40,714 bases of DNA, taken from Brevundimonas halotolerans. Its GTDB lineage: Bacteria; Pseudomonadota; Alphaproteobacteria; Caulobacterales; Caulobacteraceae. Positions 17,634-27,164 of the stretch are shown here, one piece after another. The stretch covers positions 1 to 40,714 of the forward strand of contig NZ_QTTA01000008.1 in assembly GCF_003730275.1 (NCBI RefSeq), in the 5' to 3' direction. The notes below the pieces were generated by a model. That model was not told where the DNA came from. It worked only from the letters and a program-made list of their open reading frames with translations, and searched no databases. Within the stretch, counting starts at the first letter, position 1. Each line of letters opens with the position of its first letter. The position numbers and the translations under genes were made by a program.

Positions 17634-18926
17634 ATGACGCGATCCAACGCGCCCGCCTATATGCCCGGCTTTGGCAACCACTTCTCGACCGAGGCGGTGG
17701 CCGGTGCCCTGCCGGTCGGTCGGAATTCGCCGCAGAAGACGCCGCTGGGCCTGTATGCCGAGCAGCTGTCGGGTACGGCCTTTACCGCCCCGCGCACCGA
17801 GAACCGCCGCAGCTGGCTGTATCGCCTGCGGCCGTCGGCCCAGCATCCGGCCTATCAACCGATGGATGGGGGACTGGTCCGGTCCGGACCGTTCGACGAG
17901 GTGCCGCCCAACCCCAATCGCATGCGCTGGAACCCCCTGCCGGTGCCGGAGGCGCCGACCGACTGGGTCGAGGGGCTGGTCACATATGCCGGCAACGGCG
18001 ACGCCGATGCCGACGCCGGTGTGGGCATACACCTGTATGCCGCCAACCGGTCGATGACTGACCGGGTCTTCTACTCCGCTGATGGCGAGCTGCTGATCGT
18101 GCCGCAGCAGGGCGCACACCGGTTTGTGACCGAGTTCGGGGTGCTAGAAGCCCAGCCGGGTCACATCGTGCTGATCCCGCGTGGGGTGCGGTTCCGGGTC
18201 GAGGTGGACGGTCCGTCACGGGGCTATGTCTGCGAGAACTATGGCGCGGCCTTCCGCATTCCAGATCTGGGGCCGATCGGGGCCAATGGCCTGGCCAATC
18301 CGCGCGACTTCGAGACGCCGGTGGCGACCTTTGAGGATGTCGATCGGCCGACCGAGTGCATCCAGAAATACGGGGGCCAGCTGTGGACCACGACCTTTGA
18401 TCACAGCCCGCTGGATGTGGTGGCCTGGCACGGCAACTACGCCCCCTGCCGCTACGACACGGCCCGGTTCAACACGATCAATACGGTCAGTTTCGACCAC
18501 CCCGATCCTTCGATCTTCACCGTCCTGACCAGCCCGTCGGACACGCCGGGTGTGGCCAACTGCGACTTTGTCATCTTCCCGCCGCGCTGGATGGTGGCCG
18601 AGGACACTTTCCGCCCGCCGTGGTTCCACCGGAACGTGATGAGCGAGTTCATGGGGCTGGTCACGGGCGCCTATGACGCCAAGGCCGATGGCTTTGCGCC
18701 GGGTGGGGCGTCGCTGCACAACCGGATGAGTGGCCACGGCCCGGATCAGGCCACCTATGACGCCGCGATCAAGGCTGAGCTGAAGCCACACAGGATCGAG
18801 GGAACCCTGGCCTTCATGTTCGAGACCCGCGCCCCCATTAGGGTCACGAAATGGGCTCAAACCACGCCTTTGATGCAACTCGACTATGATGACTGCTGGT
18901 CCGGCTTCGACAAGGGCCGGGTCTGA
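17634..18926 (+). CDS. hmgA: Homogentisate 1,2-dioxygenase
   Basis: 430 residues from the ATG at 17634 behind GGGAGA. The enzyme opens the ring of homogentisate to maleylacetoacetate in tyrosine and phenylalanine breakdown. The iron ligands match the human enzyme with an offset of three: His332 and Glu338 in [12 protein letters not shown] and His368 in RMSGHG; His362 precedes them in SLHNRMSG. The start [13 protein letters not shown] is also typical. No fahA or maiA is in the window, and the neighbours are a dehydrogenase pair and a small lipoprotein, so the rest of the pathway must be elsewhere. Loss of this gene in other bacteria gives brown pyomelanin. Confidence 0.97.
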   Translation: MTRSNAPAYMPGFGNHFSTEAVAGALPVGRNSPQKTPLGLYAEQLSGTAFTAPRTENRRSWLYRLRPSAQHPAYQPMDGGLVRSGPFDEVPPNPNRMRWNPLPVPEAPTDWVEGLVTYAGNGDADADAGVGIHLYAANRSMTDRVFYSADGELLIVPQQGAHRFVTEFGVLEAQPGHIVLIPRGVRFRVEVDGPSRGYVCENYGAAFRIPDLGPIGANGLANPRDFETPVATFEDVDRPTECIQKYGGQLWTTTFDHSPLDVVAWHGNYAPCRYDTARFNTINTVSFDHPDPSIFTVLTSPSDTPGVANCDFVIFPPRWMVAEDTFRPPWFHRNVMSEFMGLVTGAYDAKADGFAPGGASLHNRMSGHGPDQATYDAAIKAELKPHRIEGTLAFMFETRAPIRVTKWAQTTPLMQLDYDDCWSGFDKGRV

Positions 18927-18944
18927 CACCAAGGGAGAGTGAGC

Positions 18945-19298
18945 ATGATCCGCGTGGCTTCGATGATGGGAGCGCTGATGCTGGGAATGGGGCTGTCGTC
19001 CTGTTTCGGAGGCGGGGTCACCCCTGAACAGCGGGCGGAGGCCGACTGTTCAGCGCAGGGCGGCAAGATGCAGCGGGTCGGGCGGATGCAGAGCCTGCAA
19101 TGCGTGATCCCGTATTCTGACGCGGGCCAGACCTGCACCGATGCCGCCCAGTGTCAGGGCGAGTGCCGCGTGCCTGGCAGCGTGATCGTCGAGGACGGTC
19201 GCGCCGTCGAGGGCCAGTGCACGGCCGATTCCAACCGCTTTGGCTGCTATACCCGGGTCGAGAACGGGCGAGCGACGGCGGCCATCTGCGTCGACTGA
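18945..19298 (+). CDS. Small cysteine-rich lipoprotein, unknown function
   Basis: 117 residues. The signal MIRVASMMGALMLGMGLSSC is a lipoprotein type with Cys20 lipidated. The mature part holds eight further cysteines (35, 53, 64, 70, 74, 92, 101, 115), enough for four disulfides, spaced like a small secreted disulfide-knotted domain (CTDAAQCQGECRVPG). AGGGAGAG at 18932 gives the ATG at 18945; a GTG six bases earlier is less likely. It follows hmgA by 18 bp and may be co-transcribed. I do not recognise the family. Confidence 0.75.
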   Translation: MIRVASMMGALMLGMGLSSCFGGGVTPEQRAEADCSAQGGKMQRVGRMQSLQCVIPYSDAGQTCTDAAQCQGECRVPGSVIVEDGRAVEGQCTADSNRFGCYTRVENGRATAAICVD

Positions 19299-19324
19299 TC
19301 ACGCCGCACTTTCGCACATAAGAA

Positions 19325-19354
19325 AACCGGCCGGAGATCGCTCTCCGGCCGGTT
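19325..19354. terminator. Bidirectional hairpin terminator between convergent genes
   Basis: A perfect 13-bp stem (AACCGGCCGGAGA / TCTCCGGCCGGTT) with a TCGC loop. Read on the minus strand it is followed by TTTTCTTATG, a good T-run, so it should end transcription of the TonB receptor gene best; on the plus strand it is followed by CCTTATTG and may also stop the lipoprotein transcript. Confidence 0.85.
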
Positions 19355-19408
19355 CCTTATTGGGATCCACGAGGGACCGTCGGGGGCCTCCGAAGAGGCC
19401 CCGTCAGA

Positions 19409-21991
19409 TCAATAGCGGACGCGCAGGGTCAGACCATAGGTGCGCGGTGCACCCAGGAAGGCATCGATTGTCTGGGTGTCCAGGGCGGGGTTGTAGAAAG
19501 TCCCGTTGGGCTGGACGGTCGACTGGAACGCAGAGCCTTGCAGCGGAGCGTTATAGGCCACCTGGATGTATTCCTCGTCGGTCAGGTTCTGGGCCCAGAT
19601 GTCCAGCATCCAGCGCTCGTCTTCCGTGCCGATCGAGATCCGGCCGTTCACCATGGTGAAGGCGTCCTGCTGCTTGGAAGGCAGCAGATCCGAACCGGTG
19701 TTGTACTCGCTCATATATTTGGCCGACAGGGCGAAGCCGCCGCGCAGACCGTTGCCGAGGCTGCGGTCGAAGTTCAGCGAGGCCGAGCCCGACCATTCCG
19801 GAGCAAACGAGGCCGTGGCGCCCGGCAGCAGGGACAGCTGCGGGAAGTTCGCCGGGTTGGCCAGGTCGGCGGCGACGAAGTTGCCATACTCGGCTTCGGT
19901 GTAGGTCACGCCGCCCGACAGGCTGAGGCCCTCGATCGGGGTGAACCACAGGAAGTCGGCGTCGACACCGCGCGAGGTCAGCTCGGGGATCGACTCCACC
20001 ACGAAGGCGGTGCCGAGGAAGGTGTTGAGCTGGAAGTCCTCGAACGTCTGGTCGAAGTAGGTGGCGTTCAGCAGCAGCGAGCGGTTCAGCAGGGTCATCT
20101 TGACGCCGGCTTCATAGCTGTCGACCACTTCCGACGGAAACAACAGGCTGGCCGTCGGCGTGATGCCCGACTGCACGCGGTCCAGGTTGTAGCCGAAGCT
20201 CTTGTAGCCGCGGGCGTACGACACATAGGTCATGACCGAGTCGTTCAGGCGGTAGGAGGCCTTGATCGTGCCGCTCAGCTCGCTGTCGTCGAAGGATTCC
20301 GACACCGACCGGTTGTTGAACGCCGAGTTCGACCAGGGCAGGCAGAAGTTGCCAAGGATGGCCGGCGCGCTGGCGCCGAGCAAGCCGCCGATGGCCGCGG
20401 CGTTGGCGAGCGCTGCGTTACAGGTGTTGCCGTTGCCGTTGACGTTCATCTGCTGACCGACGACGGACTTTTCGTCCATCGTGTAGCGCAGGCCCAGGGT
20501 GATATCGAACTGGTCGGTGACGCGGAAGGTGTTGTTGGTGAACAGGGCGATCGAGGTCGATTCCTGCTCGTAGGTGTCGGCATAACCCGCGCCAAGCGTA
20601 AAGCCGATGCCGCCGCCGTTAGCCGCGCCGCCGGTGGTCAGGCAGTTGTTCAGGCCGGGGACCGTCTGGCCGACACGAGTGAAGCAGCCAATGCTTCCGG
20701 GGCTGATAGCCCAGGCGGGGTTGGCGCCGTTTAGGCGGGCGGTGAGCAGGAAGGACAGGAAGGGCGTGTAGTCGGCGCCATAGTTCCAGGCGTCGTTCCG
20801 CGAAATGTCTTCCTGGGTGGCGAAGAAGCCGACCAGCCAGTCGAGACGGTCGGTCGCGCCGGCCAGGCGGAATTCCTGGGTCAGGTTCTCGACGCCATAG
20901 CCGTATTCGCCGTTGTCGAAGCGATAGGCGATGTCGGCGCCAGTGTAGTCGATGTCCTGGCCCTGGTCGCCGGTCCAGTTCCGCCACGACGTCAGCGACG
21001 TCAGGGTGGCGTTCATCGACGGCATGTCGAAATTGGCTTCCAGCGAGACGCCGCGATCCTCGATGCGCTGGCCGGTGCCACGGTTGGAATAGGCGAGGCG
21101 CGAGAACGGCACGGGACCAAAGCCGGTCGCCGGCGGGGCCTGACCCGTTCCGGTCGAGAGGCCGTCCACGAACGGGAAGGTCGGGCCGACGCGGGTTTGC
21201 ACGCCGACGCAGCAGTACTCATCACGCTTGGTGTAGTCGGCGATGAAGCGGAACGACGCCGTGTCGCTGGGCAGCCACAGCAGCTGGCCCCGGACGGTCC
21301 AGTAGTTCTTGTTGGCGTCGTCGGTCTGGGTGCGCGGGCCGTCGCCGGTGTCGACGTCATAGAGACCATCGCGCTCGCTGATGCCGGCGTACAGACGCAT
21401 GGCCAGGGTGTCGCTGAGCGGTCCGGTGACTGATCCGTTCAGCGCGACAGCGCCGTAGTTGCCGACGGTCACCTCGGCATTATAGCCGGGCGTGAACGAG
21501 GGTTGCTCGGTGATGATGTTGATGACGCCGGCCGAGGTGTTCTTGCCGAACAGGGTGCCTTGCGGGCCCTTCAGCACTTCGATCCGCTGCAGTTCGCCCA
21601 GATCGCCGAAGCCGACCGAGTTCCGCGAGCGATAGACGCCGTCGATCACGACGCCGACCGAGCTTTCCAGGCCGGGGTTGTCACCGACCGTGCCGACGCC
21701 GCGGATACGGGCGGTGGTCGAGGTTTCCGACGACGTCGAGGTGACCGTCATGCCGGGGGTCAGGATCTGCAGATCCTTGATGTCGCTGACGCCCGCGTCC
21801 TGCAGGGTTTCCTGCGAGAGGGTCGTGACCACGATCGGCACGTCCTGCAGGTTCTGCTCGCGCTTCTGGGCCGTGACGATGATGTCGTCGACCGAGGTTT
21901 CCTGGGCCGAGGCGATTCCGGCAAAGCCGAAGGTCACGGCACCGACAACAGCGGCGGACGCGGTGGTACGAAGAAGGGTAGTGAGTCGCAT
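19409..21991 (-). CDS. TonB-dependent receptor, substrate unknown
   Basis: 860 residues from the ATG at 21991 (GGGAG upstream), giving a signal peptide cut near ASA-QET (about 29). The plug carries SVDDIIVTAQKREQNLQDVP, IRGVGTVGDNPGLESSVGVVIDGV and LKGPQGTLFGKNTSAGVINI; the barrel ends in LTLRVRY. This VTAQKREQNLQDVP style is the large Caulobacterales/sphingomonad group of receptors for siderophores, plant aromatics, sugars or lipids. Loops contain Cys pairs (YCCVG near 270; GCFTRVG...NNCLTTGG). No partner transporter is adjacent. The upstream region holds two palindromes, one of which matches a site beside the acyl-CoA dehydrogenase genes. Confidence 0.9.
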   Translation of the reverse strand: MRLTTLLRTTASAAVVGAVTFGFAGIASAQETSVDDIIVTAQKREQNLQDVPIVVTTLSQETLQDAGVSDIKDLQILTPGMTVTSTSSETSTTARIRGVGTVGDNPGLESSVGVVIDGVYRSRNSVGFGDLGELQRIEVLKGPQGTLFGKNTSAGVINIITEQPSFTPGYNAEVTVGNYGAVALNGSVTGPLSDTLAMRLYAGISERDGLYDVDTGDGPRTQTDDANKNYWTVRGQLLWLPSDTASFRFIADYTKRDEYCCVGVQTRVGPTFPFVDGLSTGTGQAPPATGFGPVPFSRLAYSNRGTGQRIEDRGVSLEANFDMPSMNATLTSLTSWRNWTGDQGQDIDYTGADIAYRFDNGEYGYGVENLTQEFRLAGATDRLDWLVGFFATQEDISRNDAWNYGADYTPFLSFLLTARLNGANPAWAISPGSIGCFTRVGQTVPGLNNCLTTGGAANGGGIGFTLGAGYADTYEQESTSIALFTNNTFRVTDQFDITLGLRYTMDEKSVVGQQMNVNGNGNTCNAALANAAAIGGLLGASAPAILGNFCLPWSNSAFNNRSVSESFDDSELSGTIKASYRLNDSVMTYVSYARGYKSFGYNLDRVQSGITPTASLLFPSEVVDSYEAGVKMTLLNRSLLLNATYFDQTFEDFQLNTFLGTAFVVESIPELTSRGVDADFLWFTPIEGLSLSGGVTYTEAEYGNFVAADLANPANFPQLSLLPGATASFAPEWSGSASLNFDRSLGNGLRGGFALSAKYMSEYNTGSDLLPSKQQDAFTMVNGRISIGTEDERWMLDIWAQNLTDEEYIQVAYNAPLQGSAFQSTVQPNGTFYNPALDTQTIDAFLGAPRTYGLTLRVRY

Positions 21992-22138
21992 GATGGCTCC
22001 CGGCTTGATGCTCGACAGCACTGTTTGGCCGCCGAGCCGTTTCCTGATCCCGTGGACCTGCCCTTCTGTCGGGGCGTGGATCCTCCAGCACTTGGCGTAA
22101 TCCAAGCACGGGCCAGTCACAAGCAGCGGGCCCCGTCA

Positions 22139-22156
22139 GGGCCTGAATTCAGGCCC
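22139..22156. promoter_or_regulatory. Perfect 18-bp palindrome GGGCCTGAATTCAGGCCC
   Basis: The dyad is uninterrupted with no loop, which suits a protein-binding site on DNA better than an RNA hairpin. It lies 148 bp before the TonB receptor ATG and 262 bp before mrpA. The binding protein is unknown. Confidence 0.4.
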
Positions 22157-22196
22157 GTGGTGGACTGAACTGTGACGCAAAAGCGACAGAAAGGGA

Positions 22197-22209
22197 TGAC
22201 GTTACGTCA
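22197..22209. promoter_or_regulatory. 13-bp palindrome TGACG-TTA-CGTCA
   Basis: Same arms and 3-bp spacer as the sites at 15191 and 30544; here the dyad extends to TGACGT-T-ACGTCA. It lies 206 bp from the receptor start and 209 bp from the mrpA start, so either gene could be the target. Confidence 0.5.
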
Positions 22210-22417
22210 ATATTCGTCCAATCGTCGACAGTATCCGGTGCTGCGCGGGGCAAAATCCTGCGCCCCGGCCCGGATCGCCCTCAGTGGCGGGCACCCCGAG
22301 TGCGGCGCAGATGCGGCCGGGGTGCGACATTTTTTTGCAGCGGGGGAGAAATTCGGACGGCCAGCCTCTACAAGGACGGCCCGCGCCCCGCCTGACCCCC
22401 GCTTCCGAGGCCGATCC

Positions 22418-25282
22418 TTGCTGTTTCTGCTCGCCCTTCTGCCCCTGTTGGGGGCCCTGGCACCCGCCCTGGCCATCCGGTTCGGCCGGAATGCCTGCGC
22501 CCTTGCCGCCGGGGCGGTCACCCTGTCCGCCCTGATCGTATTGGGCAGCATGGTTCCCGGCGTCATGAGGGGTGAGGTGTTCACGGCGAGCGTTCCGTGG
22601 ATTCCCGCCCTCGGCCTGAACGCCAGCCTGTTCCTCGATCCGCTGGGGCTGATGTTCGCGGGCATGATCCTCGGCATCGGCCTGCTGATCATCATCTATG
22701 CGCGCTTCTATCTCGCGGCGGCTGACCCGATGGGCCGGTTCTTCACCTATCTGCTGCTGTTCCAGGGGGCGATGCTGGGCATTGTCCTGTCGGACAATGT
22801 GCTGCTGCTGCTGATCTTCTGGGAGCTGACCAGCCTGTCCTCCTTCCTGCTGATTGGCTTCTGGCGGCATTCGGCCGAGGCCCGTCAGGGTGCGCGGATG
22901 GCGCTGTTCGTCACCGGGGGTGGCGGTCTGGCCCTGATCGGCGGCTTGCTGATCCTCGGCAGTATTGCCGGTTCCTACGACCTGACCGTGATCCTGCAGC
23001 AAAAGGATGTGATCCAGGCCTCGCCGCTGTATCTGCCGGCCCTGCTGCTGATCCTCGGGGGTTGTTTCACCAAGTCGGCGCAATTCCCGTTCCATTTCTG
23101 GCTGCCGCACGCCATGGCGGCCCCGACGCCGGTCAGCGCCTATCTGCATTCGGCGACCATGGTGAAGGCCGGGGTCTTCATGCTGGCGCGGCTGTGGCCG
23201 GTGCTGGCCGGGACCGATGCCTGGTTCCTGATCGTGGCGACCACGGGTCTGGTGACCATGGTGTTTGCCGCCTGCGTGGCCCTGTTCAAGGACGATCTGA
23301 AGGGGCTGCTGGCCTATTCGACCATCAGCCACCTGGGCTTTCTGACCATGCTGTTCGGGATCGGCACGCCCATGGCGGCGCTGGTCGGGGTGTTCCACAT
23401 CATCAATCACGCGACCTTCAAGGCTGCGCTGTTCCTGAACGCCGGCATCGTCGACCACGAGGCCGGGACGCGCGACATCAAGCGGCTGGGCGGGCTGTTT
23501 GGCCTGATGCCGATCGCCGGGACGCTGGCGTTGGTTGCTGGCCTGTCGATGGCGGGGGTGCCGCCGCTGAACGGCTTCATCTCCAAGGAAATGATGCTGT
23601 ACGAGGCCGCCGATACCGTCTGGCTGGGTCAGGCCTGGGTGTTTCCGGTGCTGGCGACGCTGGGGGCGACCCTCTCGGTGGCCTATTCGCTGCGCTACAT
23701 CGTGCATGTCTATTTAGGAAAGCGGCGCGACGATTATCCGAAGTCGCCGCATGACCCGGGCATCGGCCTGTGGGGTCCGCCCGCCGTGCTGGTGGCGCTG
23801 GTCATCGCGATCGGGCTGGCCCCCGCCCTCGTTGCCGGGCCGTTGGTCAATCTGGTAGCGGGTGCGGTGACCAATGGTGCGGCCGAGCCGGAGCATCTGG
23901 CCCTGTGGCATGGCGTGACCCCGGCGCTGTTCATGAGCGCCATCGCGATCGCGCTCGGGGCCGCCCTGCTGATGGGGCACCGGCGGCTGGACCGCCTGTG
24001 GCAGGGCGCGGGGCTGCCCGAGGCCAAGGCCATGTTTGACGCCTCGGTCCGCGGCGCCGTCCGGATAGCCCGCCGGGGTACGGACCTTTTGCAGAACGGC
24101 TCGTTGCAACGGGGCATGGCGGCGCTCATAGGTACCGCCGTGGTGGTGGGGTTCGCCGGCTTCCTTTCGGCCGGCTACGTCCCGGGTGAACGGCCCGGCG
24201 TTCCCGCTTCACCGGCCGCCGTGGTCGGCTGGATCGCCCTGGTCGCGGCGACTGCCATGGTCGTCCTGACCCACAAGGCCCGCTACATCTCGCTGATCTA
24301 CATCGGCATCGTCGGACTGATCATCTCGCTGGCCTTTGTCCATCTGTCGGCCCCCGATCTGGCCCTGACCCAGATCTCGGTCGAGGTGGTGACCATCCTG
24401 CTGATGCTGCTGGCGCTGAACCTGTTGCCCAAACAGACGCCGGTCGAAAGCCGGCCGTGGCGCAAGATCCGCGACGGCGGGGTGGCAGTGGCCGCCGGTC
24501 TGGGCGTCGGCGGGGCCGCCTGGGCCATCATGACCCGGCCCTTGGACAGCATCTCGGGCTATTTCTGGGAGAATGCCTATTCCGGCGGAGGCGGCACTAA
24601 TGTCGTCAACGTCATTCTGGTCGACTTCCGCGGGTTTGACACCTTCGGCGAGATCATCGTGCTGGGCATCGCCGCGCTGGGCATCTTCGCCCTGCTGGAG
24701 CGGGTCGAGACCGGGGCCAGTGGCAAGCGCCTGGCGGCATGGAAGCCCGACACCGTGCGCTCGCCCGAACACCACCCGATGATGCTGGTGGTGGCCACCC
24801 GGCTGGTGTTGCCGCTGGCGGTGATGGTGGCGCTCTACATCTTCCTGCGCGGGCACAATCAGCCCGGCGGGGGCTTCATCGCCGGCCTGGTCGTCGCGGT
24901 GGCCATACTGATGCAGTACATGGCTTCGGGCTTTGCCTTTGCCGACCAGAGGCTACATGCCGACCACCACTCGATGATCGGGGCAGGGGTGCTGGTCGCA
25001 GCCCTGACCGGTCTGGGGTCGCTGGCGTTCGGCGCGCCCTTCCTGACCAGCGCCTTTGACTATTTCAGCCTGCCCCTGATCGGCGAGTTTGAACTGGCCA
25101 CCGCCATATTGTTCGACATCGGGGTGGCGCTGACGGTGATCGGCGCGGTCATGCTGGCGCTGGCCCAGCTGTCGCAGGTCGCCGAGCGCGCCGAGAAGGA
25201 GCCGCAGCCCGAGACCGAGACCGCCATGGACATCAACCCCGGCCGCGATGATGCGGCCGCCGCGACGAAGGCCGACCAATGA
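22418..25282 (+). CDS. mrpA: Mrp cation/proton antiporter subunit A, fused MrpA/MrpB
   Basis: 954 residues from a TTG at 22418, chosen because GAGG lies 7 nt upstream and the protein then begins MLFLLALLPLLGALAP like other MrpA; no ATG fits. The N-terminal two thirds is the complex I ND5-like antiporter module, with the membrane Glu136 (FWELTSLSSF) and Lys250 (HSATMVKAGVF) expected in the proton path. The last part is MrpB, shown by the RGHNQPGGGFIAGL motif near residue 812. Fusion of A and B is usual in alphaproteobacteria. With subunits C-G it forms a secondary Na+(K+)/H+ antiporter for pH and salt tolerance. It ends in an ATGA overlap with mrpC. Confidence 0.92.
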   Translation: MLFLLALLPLLGALAPALAIRFGRNACALAAGAVTLSALIVLGSMVPGVMRGEVFTASVPWIPALGLNASLFLDPLGLMFAGMILGIGLLIIIYARFYLAAADPMGRFFTYLLLFQGAMLGIVLSDNVLLLLIFWELTSLSSFLLIGFWRHSAEARQGARMALFVTGGGGLALIGGLLILGSIAGSYDLTVILQQKDVIQASPLYLPALLLILGGCFTKSAQFPFHFWLPHAMAAPTPVSAYLHSATMVKAGVFMLARLWPVLAGTDAWFLIVATTGLVTMVFAACVALFKDDLKGLLAYSTISHLGFLTMLFGIGTPMAALVGVFHIINHATFKAALFLNAGIVDHEAGTRDIKRLGGLFGLMPIAGTLALVAGLSMAGVPPLNGFISKEMMLYEAADTVWLGQAWVFPVLATLGATLSVAYSLRYIVHVYLGKRRDDYPKSPHDPGIGLWGPPAVLVALVIAIGLAPALVAGPLVNLVAGAVTNGAAEPEHLALWHGVTPALFMSAIAIALGAALLMGHRRLDRLWQGAGLPEAKAMFDASVRGAVRIARRGTDLLQNGSLQRGMAALIGTAVVVGFAGFLSAGYVPGERPGVPASPAAVVGWIALVAATAMVVLTHKARYISLIYIGIVGLIISLAFVHLSAPDLALTQISVEVVTILLMLLALNLLPKQTPVESRPWRKIRDGGVAVAAGLGVGGAAWAIMTRPLDSISGYFWENAYSGGGGTNVVNVILVDFRGFDTFGEIIVLGIAALGIFALLERVETGASGKRLAAWKPDTVRSPEHHPMMLVVATRLVLPLAVMVALYIFLRGHNQPGGGFIAGLVVAVAILMQYMASGFAFADQRLHADHHSMIGAGVLVAALTGLGSLAFGAPFLTSAFDYFSLPLIGEFELATAILFDIGVALTVIGAVMLALAQLSQVAERAEKEPQPETETAMDINPGRDDAAAATKADQ

Positions 25283-25626
25283 CGATGGAACTGCTCGTCG
25301 CCTCGGCCATCGCCGTGCTGACTGCCGCCGGGGTCTATCTGGTGCTGCGGGGCCGGACCTTCCCGGTCGTGCTGGGACTGGCCTTCCTGTCCTATGCGAT
25401 CAACCTGTTCCTGTTCGCCATGGGGCGGCTGGTGATCGACCAGCCCCCCATCTACGACAAGGCGGCCGAGGCCTATACCGACCCGCTGCCCCAGGCCCTG
25501 GTGCTGACGGCCATCGTCATCGCCTTTGGCATGACGGCCTTTGTCGTCATCCTCGCGCTCCGGACCTATCTCGAGACCGGCACCGATCAGGTCGATGGCC
25601 ACAAAGACGGGGAGGCGCAGCCGTGA
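25279..25626 (+). CDS. mrpC: Mrp antiporter subunit C
   Basis: 115 residues, NuoK-like, with three membrane helices: roughly 3-22, 28-48 and 72-94. The motif GLAFLSYAINLFLFAMG followed by DPLPQALVLTAIVIAFGMTAF is the MrpC signature. Start and stop overlap the neighbours by 4 bp (ATGA at 25279, GTGA at 25623). A soluble acidic tail of about 20 residues ends the protein. Confidence 0.95.
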   Translation: MTMELLVASAIAVLTAAGVYLVLRGRTFPVVLGLAFLSYAINLFLFAMGRLVIDQPPIYDKAAEAYTDPLPQALVLTAIVIAFGMTAFVVILALRTYLETGTDQVDGHKDGEAQP

Positions 25627-27164
25627 GCGCCCACGTCCCCCATCTGATCGTTGCTGCCCTGATCCTGCCCGCCGTGCTGGGGTCGCTGACTCTGCTGTTG
25701 CTCCGGCATCGGCTGGACGCTTCGCGTCTGGTGTCGCTGGGATCCTGCCTGGCGCTGGTCGGCATTGCTGCCAGCCTGACGATGCACGCTTCGAGCGGCG
25801 CGGTGGAAAGCTATGCCTTGGGCAATTGGCGCGCGCCATTCGGGATCGTTCTGGTTCTGGACCGGTTGTCGGCGATGATGTTGCTGCTGACGTCCGTTCT
25901 GGCGCTGGCGGTGATAAGCTATGCCGTGGTGACCGGCGCGGATCGCAAGGGCTGGCATTTCCACCCGCTGTTCCAATTCCAGCTGCTGGGTCTGAACGGG
26001 GCCTTCCTGACGGGCGACCTGTTCAACCTGTTCGTCTTCTTCGAAGTGCTGCTGATCGCCTCCTATGGTCTCTTGCTGCACGGGCAGGGCGCCGCGCGGC
26101 TGAAGGCCGGGGTGCAGTATGTGGTGATCAATCTGGTCGGCTCGACGCTGTTTCTGATGGGCGTCGGCCTGCTGTACGGCGTCACCGGCACGCTCAACAT
26201 GGCCGATATGGCGGTCCGGGTGTCTGAGGCCTCGCCCGGTGATCAGGGACTGATCGCGGCCGCAGCGCTTGTGCTGACGGTGGTGTTCGCCCTGAAGGCT
26301 GCGCTGGTGCCGCTGCATTTCTGGCTGCCCGGAGCCTATGCAGCGACAACCGCCACCGTGGCCGCCCTGTTCGCCATCATGACCAAGGTCGGGGCCTATG
26401 CCCTGATCCGCACGGGCACACTAATCTTTGGCGAGGACGCCGGCACGCTGGCCTGGCTGACCGGAGACTGGATGCTGCCCGCGGCCATCGTCACCACCGC
26501 CATCGGCTTCATCGGCCTGTTCGCGGCCCGCACCCTGCGCGACATGGCCGCCTGGTCGGTGGGCGGATCGATGGGGGTGCTGCTGAGCGCGGTCTCGGTC
26601 TTCCGGGTCGAAGCCATGGGGCCGGCCCTCTATTATGCGGTGCATTCGACGCTCGCGGGGGCCGCCCTGTTCCTGGTGGTCGACATGATCGCCAAACGGC
26701 GCGGCGCGCACGGCGACGCCCTGACCGTCGCCCCGCGCTTCTGCCAGTCGGAGCTTCTGTCGGGGCTGTTCTTCCTGTCGGCTATCGGCATCGTCGGCCT
26801 GCCGCCGCTCTCGGGCTTCATCGGCAAGCTGCTGATCCTCGACGGGGTGCGGGCGGCGCCGGAAGCGGCCTGGATCTGGGCGACAATCCTGATCACCACC
26901 CTGATCGGCGTGCTGGCCTTTGCCCGCGCGGGCAGCCGCATCTTCTGGAAGAGCGCCTCGGTCGAGGGGACCATCCCCGTGCGCGCCCTCCGGGGCCGGT
27001 GGGGCGGCGCAGGCGTGGCCGGCGGCCTGCTGGCTTTGCTGGCAGCGCTGACTGTGCTCGGCGGCCCGGTGACGGCCTATACCGGGGCGACCGCCGCCCA
27101 GCTGTTCGACCCGCAGCAATATATTGATGCCGTGCTTGGCCCGACGGCGGGAGGTCGCCGATGA
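25623..27164 (+). CDS. mrpD: Mrp antiporter subunit D
   Basis: 513 residues from a GTG at 25623 that overlaps the mrpC stop; the open frame extends upstream through mrpC in another frame and is not coding there. MrpD is the second antiporter-like (ND2/ND4/ND5) module and is essential for ion exchange. Key segments are LFVFFEVLLIASYGLLL, with the conserved membrane Glu, ALKAALVPLHFWLPGAYA, with the conserved Lys, and GLPPLSGFIGKLLIL. About 14 membrane helices are expected. Confidence 0.95.
   Translation: MSAHVPHLIVAALILPAVLGSLTLLLLRHRLDASRLVSLGSCLALVGIAASLTMHASSGAVESYALGNWRAPFGIVLVLDRLSAMMLLLTSVLALAVISYAVVTGADRKGWHFHPLFQFQLLGLNGAFLTGDLFNLFVFFEVLLIASYGLLLHGQGAARLKAGVQYVVINLVGSTLFLMGVGLLYGVTGTLNMADMAVRVSEASPGDQGLIAAAALVLTVVFALKAALVPLHFWLPGAYAATTATVAALFAIMTKVGAYALIRTGTLIFGEDAGTLAWLTGDWMLPAAIVTTAIGFIGLFAARTLRDMAAWSVGGSMGVLLSAVSVFRVEAMGPALYYAVHSTLAGAALFLVVDMIAKRRGAHGDALTVAPRFCQSELLSGLFFLSAIGIVGLPPLSGFIGKLLILDGVRAAPEAAWIWATILITTLIGVLAFARAGSRIFWKSASVEGTIPVRALRGRWGGAGVAGGLLALLAALTVLGGPVTAYTGATAAQLFDPQQYIDAVLGPTAGGRR

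Larger units (their letters stand above)
21992..22417. other. Divergent intergenic region between the TonB receptor and the Mrp operon
   Basis: 426 bp with no convincing gene. An open frame runs from 22172 into mrpA, but its first 82 codons encode an Arg/Pro/Ala-rich stretch unlike any MrpA. It holds an 18-bp palindrome (22139-22156), a 13-bp palindrome (22197-22209), a CTTGG-N6-CCAAG repeat (22091-22106) and a T7 run at 22330. Promoters for both genes must be here; I cannot place -35/-10 boxes with confidence. Confidence 0.6.

Noticed and set aside
22172..22417. N-terminal extension of MrpA from an upstream ATG
   Set aside because: The 82 extra residues are Arg/Pro/Ala-rich with no membrane character, and the conserved MrpA start follows the TTG at 22418.
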